Shown here piece by piece: positions 24,301 through 29,332 of a stretch of DNA of 64,000 nucleotides; position 1 is the stretch's first letter; each line of letters starts with the position of its first letter. The position numbers were made by a program, and so were the translations under genes. Where the stretch lies: NCBI GenBank assembly GCA_951394045.1, contig OX595986.1:2323534-2387533 (forward strand), in the 5' to 3' direction. This DNA is from Nitzschia sp. DOCU1. Lineage: Eukaryota; Bacillariophyta; Bacillariophyceae; Bacillariales; Bacillariaceae. The notes under the pieces were generated by a model that worked only from the letters and a program-made list of their open reading frames with translations, did no database searches and was not told where the DNA came from.

Positions 24301-27300
24301 ACACCGTGTCCGTTGAGTTGCTGGCAGGAGGTTGGCAGGTCTCACACTCATCGGACTTAGCCGAACCAAAATACACCACAATACTTATGTCGGTAAATTT
24401 CTGGTCGATTCCGTAGCAGAATGCCGTGTAATCGATGTGGCCGTCAACATCAAAATTGGTGCGGTAATCGCAGTCTTCGGTGCTCACATCGATATGGTAG
24501 TGGACGGACACAGCAGTGACAGGTTCGTCGAAAACGTCACTAATGCGCACAACCACAGAGTTTCCATCGTGTTCAAGAATTTTGACCAGGCCCTTAGGGA
24601 TGGACGAGTGCTCCTCGGGCATGCCGATTGTCTCTACGGATTTATAGGGGGGCATGTCAAGACAAGGGGTAGGAGCAAAGCTTGTGGTCGGCCCAGCAGT
24701 GGGACCTGCGGTTGGAGAGGGTGTGGCTGCCGATGGGCCAGCAGTCGGTCCAGCAGTGGGGCCGGCTGTAGGGCCGGCAGTTGGCGAGGGAGTGGCGGCA
24801 GTTGGGCCAGCTGTGGGGCCAGCGGTTGGTCCGGTGGTCGGGCCAGCAGTAGGGCCAGGGGTACAGCGCTTGCACGGAATCTTGAACTCGAATTCAGCAA
24901 TGCCATCGAAATTTTTAACCAAGCCATCGCATTCATAACCCTCCAAGTGCGTGTAGTTGTGGTTGTCATGGAAACTTCCATCGTGAACGAGTACGATCAG
25001 CCGGGCGTATTCTCCGCCAGGCTCGCATGCCAAAGTATAGCTGTTGGTTTCTCCGTGCGGGACCTCGTCAACCTTGTCTGTCTTTCTACAAGTCAAATCA
25101 TCGTCATCCGGGTTGGCTTTGTAAAGAGGTCGGATCCAGCTGATGGTTTCATTTTTGAAGCATTGTTCAATCATGGCATCAACGTGCGTACCGTTGCCAT
25201 TGCCATACGTAAGAAAGCCGGCGCAAACAGGAACATGGTCGTCACCATGAATCAACTCCACATCACCAGCACAAAGATCGCCAACTGTTGGCGGAGTGAC
25301 TGGGGCAGGCGTTGTTGGTTCCGGAGTGGGTCCGGCGGTTGGCCCCGCAGTGGGTCCAGAAGTGGGGGACGGTGTGGCGGCCGTGGGTCCGGCGGTAGGA
25401 CCGCCAGTGGGGCCGCCAGTTGGTCCAGCGGTGGGTCCAGCAGTCGGACCAGCAGTAGGAGACGGGGTGGCAGCAGTTGGGCCGGCAGTGGGGCCGGCAG
25501 TGGGGCCGGCAGTGGGGCCAGCTGTCGGTCCGGCAGTTGGCGAAGGTGTGGCAGCTGTCGGTCCAGCGGTTGGCCCAGCAGTGGGCCCAGCCGTTGGACC
25601 GGCCGTCGGACCTGCAGTGGGTCCGGCCGTTGGTCTTGCAGTTGGGCCGGCAGTTGGGCCAGCGGTGGGGGCAGGGGATTCGACAATGACCTTGGCAGGG
25701 TCTTTGGCTTCTACAGTAATGCCGGACTTCTGACCCGTTCCTAATGCCGTAGATTCATAATCGCCTTCGCCATCAAGGGGGGCCTTGCTCGTTACTCCAG
25801 AAGAGTACACAACCTCTCCGGGGCAGATCATTCCCAAGTTGATCGGCCCCGTCGTCGTACCGCCTACGGGGGCTGGATCGCTGACCCTCACGTTAACCAA
25901 ACACTCCTCAGCCTCCTTAGGCAAGCTGGTCACGTAACAGTAGAAGTAATCGTCACCAGGGCCAGTTTTGTAGGAGAAATCATCAAGAGGACCATTCATC
26001 GTGGTATCATAAGTACACAAACCAGGAGGTCCGACAAGTTTCTTGTGAAGGATCACAGGAAGAACTGTGGGACCGGCAGTGGGTCCAGTAGTAGGACCGG
26101 CAGTGGGTCCAGCGGTTGGGGACGGGGTTGCCTTCACGACTCCAGCAGGATCGGAATCGCTGACTTGACGGTGAGATAGTTCGCCGGTACCAACAACAGT
26201 TGCATTGTTCGGACCATTGGGAGCCGAGGAGAAAGGCTGGGTGGGGCCTGAAACGTAGACACTGCTTCCAGTTCCAGGGCAGAAGAGATTGCCTCCAGTA
26301 GAGTTGTACACAGGGATGAAACCACCATTCGGGGTACCTCCAGCCGACGCCGGATCTTTCATAGTCAAATTGAAGAGGCACTCGCCGCTTGTTTGGGGGA
26401 TACTGATCTTGTAGCAGTATGACCAGTTCTGCGACATGGGAACTGTGTAGGCGACATCCTCCATGCTTCCAATGCCCGCTTCACTGCAGATTCCTGGAGG
26501 GCCTGCGTACTTGACAATATCGATCTCAGGGTAGATGGGGGAAGGATTCTGTTCACCGCAGCAAGGATTCGTGGGGTCGAACCAGCTGCAGCACTTGCCA
26601 TTGCGAACGTAGGGACAAGCGGGCTCCCACTTCCTCCAATATGCCTTGACTTCGGCTGTGCTCGACAGGTTCGCGGCGACCTGGTCGCGAGTCCCATGCC
26701 TCTTGATCAAGTAGTCCCTGCGATTCACTCCCCACTCGGTCCAGGGCGCCTTGTTCTTGCATTCGTCACGAATATCGTGTTGGAGCTTGTGGCCGCAGCC
26801 TTCACCGTCCCAGGCGTCCTCATCGATGGTGATACGCACCCAAGGGTTCGTGGCCGAGCAAGTTCGGTGACAGATCGTAACACGTTCCGTCTTCGAAACA
26901 CAGTCCGGGTCCCTAGGGTTGTTTCCGTTGCAGTTACCAGGTACCTTCTTGCCAAGGCACCTTTCCGTTTGGCAGGTGCCACTAATGGGAACATCTGTCT
27001 GATTGGCATTGTCCGCATCAGCAACGTAGCAGACAAGGCCAGGTCCGCATCCACTTCCATCGATTGCTGCGTAGATTAAGTCACCCTGGCTACTATTGGT
27101 GAGCGAAGACAAGCAGGTGGAGTTCAAGCCACCAGCCTGATCAACTTCTTGGCACTTGTTTCGGATCTGAAGGCATCGACCATCAAGAAGGAGCTCGCAT
27201 TCGGTTGCACTGCGGCTGGAGCAAGGATAGTCCGCGGGCGCGATGCAGCTGTTACCACTCTTGAAGCACCGTTCGATCGGACAGGTGTTACCAGTGTAGG

Positions 27301-28687
27301 CCGAGCACACGGCCGTGGTTGGAATAACAGGCGCTGGGGTAACAGGGGCAGGGGTAGGTTTTACAGGGGCAGGGGTAACAGGGGCAGGAGTAACAGGGGC
27401 AGGAGTAACAGGCGCAGGAGTAACAGGCGCAGGAGTTGCAGAAACGACTCGAGCAGCATCCGAGTCGCTGACTTGACGGCGAGAGAGGTCACCAATACCA
27501 ACAACAGTAGCATTGTTCGGACCATTGGGAGCCGAGGAGAAAGGCTGGGTGGGGCCTGAAACGTAGACACTGCTTCCAGTTCCAGGGCAGAAGAGATTGC
27601 CTCCAGTAGAGTTGTACACAGGGATGAAACCACCATTCGGGGTACCTCCAGCCGACGCCGGATCTTTCATAGTCAAATTGAAGAGGCACTCGCCGCTTGT
27701 TTGGGGGATACTGATCTTGTAGCAGTATGACCAGTTCTGCGACATGGGAACTGTGTAGGCGACATCCTCCATGCTTCCAATGCCCGCTTCACTGCAGATT
27801 CCTGGAGGGCCTGCGTACTTGACAATATCGATCTCAGGGTAGATGGGGGAAGGATTCTGTTCACCGCAGCAAGGATTCGTGGGGTCGAACCAGCTGCAGC
27901 ACTTGCCATTGCGAACGTAGGGACAAGCGGGCTCCCACTTCCTCCAATATGCCTTGACTTCAGCAGTGGAAAGGTTCGCGGCGACCTGTTCACGAGTCCC
28001 ATGCCTCTTGATCAAGTAGTCCCTGCGATTCACTCCCCACTCGGTCCAGGGCGCCTTGTTCTTGCATTCGTCACGAATATCGTGCTGGAGCTTGTGGCCA
28101 CAGCCCTCGCCATCCCAGGCGTCCTCATCAATGGTGATACGGACCCAAGGGTTCTTGGCCGAGCAAGTTCGGTGACAGATCGTAACACGTTCCGTCTTCG
28201 AAACACAGTCCGGGTCCCTCGGGTTGTTTCCGTTGCAGTTACCTGGAACCTTCTTGCCAAGGCACTTTTCCGTTTGGCAGGTACCACTAATGGGAACATC
28301 TGTCTGATTGGCATTGGCCGCATCAGCAACGTAGCAGACAAGGCCAGCGCCGCATCCACTTCCGGCGATTTCAGCGTAGATCAAGTCACCCTGGCTACTG
28401 GTGGTAAGCGAAGCCAAGCAGGTGGCGTTCAAGGCACCACTTCCGTTCACTTCTTCACACTTGTTTCGGACCTGCATGCAGCGACCGTAACCAAACTCGC
28501 ATTCGTCTAGATTGCGGCTGGAGCAAGGATAGTCCGCGGGCGCGATGCAGCTGTTACCACTCTTGAAGCACCTGGTCGTCGGACAGTTGTTGCCAGAGTA
28601 GGTCGAGCAAGCGGGGTCAGCCGCCTCCGCAACTCCCAACAACGAGGAGACGAGAATCAAACTCGCCACAATCGATGGGAACTTCAT
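12389..28687 (-). CDS. Giant secreted Cys-module/(GPTA)n repeat protein, 5432 aa
   Basis: One uninterrupted frame. Residues 1-22 are a signal peptide (MKFPSIVASLILVSSLLGVAEA). Two ~436-residue Cys-rich modules follow, then a half module. Each full module has GNSCIAPADYPCSSR and a VTICHRTCSA...GCGHKLQHD segment. The rest alternates long Gly-Pro-Thr-Ala linkers with ~140-residue Cys modules: three of type A (LCAGDV...IPCKRC), five of type B (PCLDK...IPCTPVC) and two diverged C-terminal ones. A short tail with a GYQTFCV and DYCGPC segment ends in SSGGY. No transmembrane span or GPI signal is seen. There are many N-glycosylation sequons, and the Thr/Pro tracts are ideal O-glycosylation sites. Such proteins in diatoms are candidates for cell-wall, mucilage or adhesion roles; this is inference. 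A 16.3-kb intronless gene is exceptional. Tract lengths may be affected by assembly. Confidence 0.9.
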   Translation of the reverse strand: MKFPSIVASLILVSSLLGVAEAADPACSTYSGNNCPTTRCFKSGNSCIAPADYPCSSRNLDECEFGYGRCMQVRNKCEEVNGSGALNATCLASLTTSSQGDLIYAEIAGSGCGAGLVCYVADAANANQTDVPISGTCQTEKCLGKKVPGNCNGNNPRDPDCVSKTERVTICHRTCSAKNPWVRITIDEDAWDGEGCGHKLQHDIRDECKNKAPWTEWGVNRRDYLIKRHGTREQVAANLSTAEVKAYWRKWEPACPYVRNGKCCSWFDPTNPCCGEQNPSPIYPEIDIVKYAGPPGICSEAGIGSMEDVAYTVPMSQNWSYCYKISIPQTSGECLFNLTMKDPASAGGTPNGGFIPVYNSTGGNLFCPGTGSSVYVSGPTQPFSSAPNGPNNATVVGIGDLSRRQVSDSDAARVVSATPAPVTPAPVTPAPVTPAPVTPAPVKPTPAPVTPAPVIPTTAVCSAYTGNTCPIERCFKSGNSCIAPADYPCSSRSATECELLLDGRCLQIRNKCQEVDQAGGLNSTCLSSLTNSSQGDLIYAAIDGSGCGPGLVCYVADADNANQTDVPISGTCQTERCLGKKVPGNCNGNNPRDPDCVSKTERVTICHRTCSATNPWVRITIDEDAWDGEGCGHKLQHDIRDECKNKAPWTEWGVNRRDYLIKRHGTRDQVAANLSSTAEVKAYWRKWEPACPYVRNGKCCSWFDPTNPCCGEQNPSPIYPEIDIVKYAGPPGICSEAGIGSMEDVAYTVPMSQNWSYCYKISIPQTSGECLFNLTMKDPASAGGTPNGGFIPVYNSTGGNLFCPGTGSSVYVSGPTQPFSSAPNGPNNATVVGTGELSHRQVSDSDPAGVVKATPSPTAGPTAGPTTGPTAGPTVLPVILHKKLVGPPGLCTYDTTMNGPLDDFSYKTGPGDDYFYCYVTSLPKEAEECLVNVRVSDPAPVGGTTTGPINLGMICPGEVVYSSGVTSKAPLDGEGDYESTALGTGQKSGITVEAKDPAKVIVESPAPTAGPTAGPTARPTAGPTAGPTAGPTAGPTAGPTAGPTAATPSPTAGPTAGPTAGPTAGPTAGPTAATPSPTAGPTAGPTAGPTGGPTGGPTAGPTAATPSPTSGPTAGPTAGPTPEPTTPAPVTPPTVGDLCAGDVELIHGDDHVPVCAGFLTYGNGNGTHVDAMIEQCFKNETISWIRPLYKANPDDDDLTCRKTDKVDEVPHGETNSYTLACEPGGEYARLIVLVHDGSFHDNHNYTHLEGYECDGLVKNFDGIAEFEFKIPCKRCTPGPTAGPTTGPTAGPTAGPTAATPSPTAGPTAGPTAGPTAGPSAATPSPTAGPTAGPTTSFAPTPCLDMPPYKSVETIGMPEEHSSIPKGLVKILEHDGNSVVVRISDVFDEPVTAVSVHYHIDVSTEDCDYRTNFDVDGHIDYTAFCYGIDQKFTDISIVVYFGSAKSDECETCQPPASNSTDTVYFSFEIPCTPVCETEGPTSGPTSGPTTGPTVGPTAGPTTGPTAGPTGGPTAGPTAGPTASPTAGPTAGPTAGPTTGPTAGPTAGPTAGPTAGPTAGPTAGPTAGPTAGPTAGPTAGPTAGPTAGPTAGPTAGPTAGPTAGPTGGPTAGPTAGPTAGPTAGPTAGPTAGPTAGPTAGPTAGPTAGPTSGPTSGPTAGPTSGPTSGPTAGPTMGPTSGPTTGPTTGPTTGPTTGPTTGPTTGPTFGPTSGPTAGPTAGPTAGPTAGPTAGPTAGPTAGPTAGPTSGPTAGPTAGPTAGPTSGPTAGPTAGPTAGPTAGPTAGPTAGPTAGPTAGPTAGPTAGPTAGPTAGPTAGPTAGPTAGPTAGPTAGPTAGPTAGPTAGPTAGPTAGPTAGPTAGPTAGPTAGPTAGPTAAPTAGPTAGPTSGPTAGPTDGPTAGPTAGPTAGPTAGPTAGPTAGPTAGPTSGPTSGPTAGPTAGPTAGPTAGPTAGPTAGPTGGPTAGPTAGPTSGPSTSTAPTPCLDKATYTSVETVGMLQTYPLVPDGLIKLLDQNGKSVDVRISDVFDEPVTAVSVHYHIDVSTEDCDYRTNFDVDDHIDYTAFCYGIDQKFTDISIVVYFGSAKSDECETCQPPASNSTDTVYFSFEIPCTPVCETEGPTSGPTSGPTTGPTVGPTAGPTTGPTAGPTGGPTAGPTAGPTAGPTAGPTAGPTAGPTAGPTTGPTAGPTAGPTAGPTAGPTAGPTAGPTAGPTAGPTAGPTAGPTAGPTAGPTAGPTAGPTAGPTAGPTAGPTAGPTAGPTAGPTAGPTASPTAGPTAGPTAGPTAGPTAGPTGGPTAGPTAGPTAGPTAGPTAGPTAGPTAGPTAGPTSGPTSGPTSGPTAGPTAGPTAGPTAGPTSGPTSGPTAGPTSGPTSGPTAGPTMGPTSGPTTGPTTGPTTGPTTGPTTGPTTGPTVGPTSGPTAGPTVGPTSGPTAGPTAGPTAGPTGGPTAGPTAGPTAGPTAGPTAGPTAGPTAGPTAGPTSGPTAGPTAGPTAGPTSGPTAGPTAGPTSGPTAAPTAGPTAGPTAGPTAGPTAGPTAGPTAGPTAGPTAGPTAGPTAGPTAGPTAGPTAGPTAGPTAGPTAGPTAAPTAGPTAGPTAGPTSGPTAGPTAGPTAGPTAGPTAGPTAGPTAGPTTGPTAGPTAGPTAGPTAGPTAGPTSGPTSGPTAGPTAGPTAGPTAGPTAGPTGGPTAGPTAGPTSGPSTSTAPTPCLDKATYTSVETVGMLQTYPLVPDGLIKLLDQNGKSVDVRISDVFDEPVTAVSVHYHIDVSTEDCDYRTNFDVDDHIDYTAFCYGIDQKFTDISIVVYFGSAKSDECETCQPPASNSTDTVYFSFEIPCTPVCETEGPTSGPTSGPTTGPTVGPTAGPTTGPTAGPTGGPTAGPTAGPTAGPTAGPTAGPTAGPTAGPTTGPTAGPTAGPTAGPTAGPTAGPTAGPTAGPTAGPTAGPTAGPTAGPTAGPTAGPTAGPTAGPTAGPTAGPTAGPTGGPTAGPTAGPTAGPTAGPTANPTAGPTAGPTAGPTAGPTAGPTGGPTAGPTAGPTAGPTAGPTAGPTAGPTAGPTAGPTSGPTSGPTSGPTAGPTAGPTAGPTAGPTSGPTSGPTAGPTSGPTSGPTAGPTMGPTSGPTTGPTTGPTTGPTTGPTTGPTTRPTVGPTSGPTAGPTAGPTAGPTGGPTAGPTAGPTAGPTAGPTAGPTAGPTAGPTSGPTAGPTAGPTAGPTSGPTAGPTAGPTAGPTAEPTAGPTAGPTAAPTAGPTDGPTAGPTAGPTAGPTAGPTAGPTAGPTAGPTAGPTAGPTAGPTAGPTAGPTAGPTAGPTAGPTAAPTAGPTAGPTAGPTSGPTAGPTAGPTAGPTAGPTAGPTAGPTAGPTAGPTAGPTAGPTSGPTSGPTAGPTAGPTAGPTAGPTAGPTGGPTTGPTAGPTSGPSTSTAPTPCLDKATYTSVETVGMLQTYPLVPDGLIKLLDQNGKSVDVRISDVFDEPVTAVSVHYHIDVSTEDCDYRTNFDVDGHIDYTAFCYGIDQKFTDISIVVYFGSAKSDECETCQPPASNSTDTVYFSFEIPCTPVCKTEGPTSGPTSGPTTGPTVGPTAGPTTGPTAGPTGGPTAGPTAGPTAGPTAGPTAGPTAGPTAGPTTGPTAGPTAGPTAGPTAGPTAGPTAGPTAGPTAGPTAGPTAGPTAGPTAGPTAGPTAGPTAGPTAGPTAGPTAGPTGGPTAGPTAGPTAGPTAGPTANPTAGPTAGPTAGPTAGPTAGPTGGPTAGPTAGPTAGPTAGPTAGPTAGPTAGPTAGPTSGPTSGPTSGPTAGPTAGPTAGPTAGPTSGPTSGPTAGPTSGPTSGPTAGPTMGPTSGPTTGPTTGPTTGPTTGPTTGPTTGPTVGPTSGPTAGPTAGPTAGPTAGPTDGPTAGPTAGPTAGPTAGPTAGPTAGPTAGPTTGPTAGPTAGPTAGPTAGPTSGPTAGPTAGPTAGPTAGPTAGPTAGPTAGPTAGPTAGPTAGRTAGPTAGPTAGPTAGPTAGPTAGPTAGPTAGPTAGPTAGPTAGPTAGPTAGPTAGPTAGPTSGPTSGPTAGPTAGPTAGPTAVPTAGPTAGPTAGPTGGPTTGPTAGPTSGPSTSTAPTPCLDKATYTSVETVGMLQTYPLVPDGLIKLLDQNGKSVDVRISDVFDEPVTAVSVHYHIDVSTEDCDYRTNFDVDGHIDYTAFCYGIDQKFTDISIVVYFGSAKSDECETCQPPASNSTDTVYFSFEIPCTPVCKTEGPTSGPTSGPTTGPTVGPTAGPTTGPTAGPTGGPTAGPTTGPTAGPTAGPTAGPTAGPTAGPTAGPTAGPTAGPTAGPTAGPTAGPTAGPTAGPTAGPTAGPTAGPTTGPTAGPTAGPTARPTAGPTAGPTAGPTAGPTAGPTAGPTAGPTAGPTAGPTAGPTAGPTAGPTAGPTAGPTAGPTAGPTSGPTWSPTAGPTAGPTGGPTAGPTAATPSPTSGPTAGPTAGPTPEPTTPAPVTPPTVGDLCAGDVGLIHGDDHVPVCAGFLTYGNGNGTHVDAMIEQCFKNETISWIRPLYKANPDDDDLTCRKTDKVDEVPHGETNSYTLACEPGGEYARLIVLVHDGSFHDNHNYTHLEGYECDGLVKNFDGIAEFEFKIPCKRCTPGPTAGPTTGPTAGPTAGPTAATPSPTAGPTAGPTAGPTAGPTAGPTAGPTTGPTAGPTAGPTAGPTAGPTAGPTGATPSPTAGPTAGPTSGPTAGPTAGPTATTPSPTSGPTAGPTAGPTPEPTTPAPVTPPTVGDLCAGDVELIHGDDHVPVCAGFLTYGNGNGTHVDAMIEQCFKNETISWIRPLYKANPDDDDLTCRKTDKVDEVPHGETNSYTLACEPGGEYTRLIVLVHDGSFHDNHNYTHLEGYECDGLVKNFDGIAEFEFKIPCKRCTPGPTAGPTTGPTAGPTAGPTAATSSPTAGPTAGPTAGPTAGPTAGPTSGPTAGPTPGPTGTPETSGPTAGPTIGPTGGPVADTTPGPTSGPTSGPTAGPTLGPTAGPTATPKTPGPTAGPTSGPTVASETSGPTSGPTLDAGGYPCIDMSEQMEPELVEVSEGFENPKGADIPLPDGAVVTKDWTGDSVTVVITNLWGKSANISAFHYTSESSNTCDPRTTVAQDETIEFSVHCFEGFSDFNLFVYVGDDGLAIEDCSECEEPANDSETAVGYYLSIDCRAVCTEAPTAGPTAPEDLCDAPPPSDENCPADVSLEVTEGTTHFPFMPIAILEQDGISVNFSVTNPFTTGESKMYVQFHNTPVGSTECLSDGEMIPCETTNVYTAYCMHLVKATLVDVWFVNDNDLQFDVDDAEIPECCHPDDVDKNKGTVQYTFKIQCETQCPERRVLSSADEKDHSSVAMAATQEAEHLMSGSKPIIHCMAKEYPCGDDGDMVEVCHYSSKRGYQTFCVSESDAEVLAYYPDDYCGPCSSGGY
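13995..25293 (-). repeat. Three type-A Cys modules flanking the B array
   Basis: Copies lie at 24861-25293, 14822-15256 and 13995-14425. They are near-identical (differences such as VEL/VGL and YAR/YTR) although the first is about 9.6 kb from the second. The arrangement A-(B)5-A-A suggests duplication of a larger block followed by conversion or loss. Confidence 0.88.
15975..24670 (-). repeat. Five type-B Cys modules spaced by a ~2-kb higher-order repeat
   Basis: Copies lie at about 24256-24670, 22341-22756, 20164-20578, 18010-18424 and 15975-16390 (N- to C-terminal order in the protein). Spacing is 1.9-2.2 kb. Copies 2-5 are almost identical at DNA level; small markers distinguish pairs (Asp-Asp-His versus Asp-Gly-His; Cys-Glu versus Cys-Lys before the linker). 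Copy 1 has the same C-terminal two thirds but a different N-terminal third. Four linkers carry the same signature run (GPTMGPTSGPTTGPTT), so whole module-plus-linker blocks were duplicated. Confidence 0.9.
26147..28624 (-). repeat. Tandem duplication of the N-terminal ~436-residue module
   Basis: Copy 1 is about 27455-28624 and copy 2 about 26147-27316, offset 1308 bp (436 codons, so in frame). Long stretches are identical, for instance around 26204-26690 and 27512-28000. A third, diverged half copy follows at about 25683-26050 (PPGLCTYDT...). The copies are joined by an APVTPAPVTP linker, unlike the GPTA linkers elsewhere. Confidence 0.88.
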
Positions 28688-28843
28688 CTTGTCAGCAACT
28701 TCTTGACCCGGTTACTGATTCAGTTGCTGTTAACTTATAACTTCTTCGTGTGCTGCCTCAAACACTTTGGAAGTACAATTCCTCCCTGCAATACGACGAT
28801 TTCTGTGTTGGCTGCAAAGCGTTATGTTGTTTTGTTGTTAACA

Positions 28844-29332
28844 ATATGGCAAGCGGTCATCGGATCTTTTTGCTTTTTCGATCTTGCCTCCATTTCTCAA
28901 TGTCTGTCCGTCTTTTTCGTATTGCATGTATTGTCACGACAAAACCTCGTACCTGTACCAAAAATGCATGAAGGTATCTAATAATATCACGCAACTGTTC
29001 ATAAATGACCGATGAAGAAAAGAGACTCGCCGCGAAACTGCCCAAGGTTCCTCCCCCGGTATCTAGGATCGTTTTGCATATGCCCTTAATATGCCAAGCG
29101 GTCATCGGATCTTTTTGCTATTTCGATCTTGCCTCCATTTCTCAATGTCTGTCCGTCTTTCGTATTGCGTGTATTGTCACGACAAAACCTCGTACCTGTA
29201 CTTTTTATGCATGAAGGTATCTAATAATATCACGCAACTGTTCATAAATGACCGATGAAGAAAAGAGACTCGCCGCGAAACTGCCCAAGGTTCCTCCCCC
29301 GGTATCTAGGATCTTTTTGCATATGCCCTTAA
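28844..29332. repeat. Direct tandem duplication (2 x ~245 bp) upstream of the giant gene
   Basis: Unit 1 (about 28844-29088) and unit 2 (about 29089-29332) are near-identical, including CAAGCGGTCATCGGATC at the start and TGCATATGCCCTTAA at the end. They begin about 160 bp upstream of the giant gene's ATG, so they are probably promoter or 5' leader sequence. Each unit contains a short plus-strand frame beginning MTDEEKRLAAKL; in unit 2 it is a 30-codon ORF at 29248-29340. Whether that is coding is unknown. Confidence 0.85.

Larger units (their letters stand above)
13590..26130 (-). repeat. (Gly-Pro-Thr-Ala)n coding minisatellite tracts
   Basis: The 12-bp coding unit GGN-CCN-ACN-GCN fills nearly all sequence between the Cys modules. 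Major tracts: about 13590-13990, 14450-14820, 15290-15970, 16400-18000, 18430-20160, 20590-22335, 22760-24250, plus shorter ones to 26130. I estimate roughly 700 tetrapeptides from the tract lengths. Ala is replaced by Ser, Thr, Gly, Val, Asp, Met or Phe at recurring places; Gly-Pro-Thr is nearly invariant. Wobble positions vary freely between neighbouring units. Confidence 0.9.

Noticed and set aside
14430..25733. Long plus-strand frames of the VGPAVGPAVG type and minus-strand LDPLLGPRPDLP frames inside the giant gene
   Set aside because: A 12-bp repeat unit free of stops keeps all frames open. Only the minus frame with signal peptide and Cys modules is continuous and shows codon-level conservation.
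13590..26130. CRISPR-like appearance of regularly spaced repeats
   Set aside because: The 12-bp units are contiguous, in frame and encode a tetrapeptide; there are no unique spacers, and the genome is eukaryotic.
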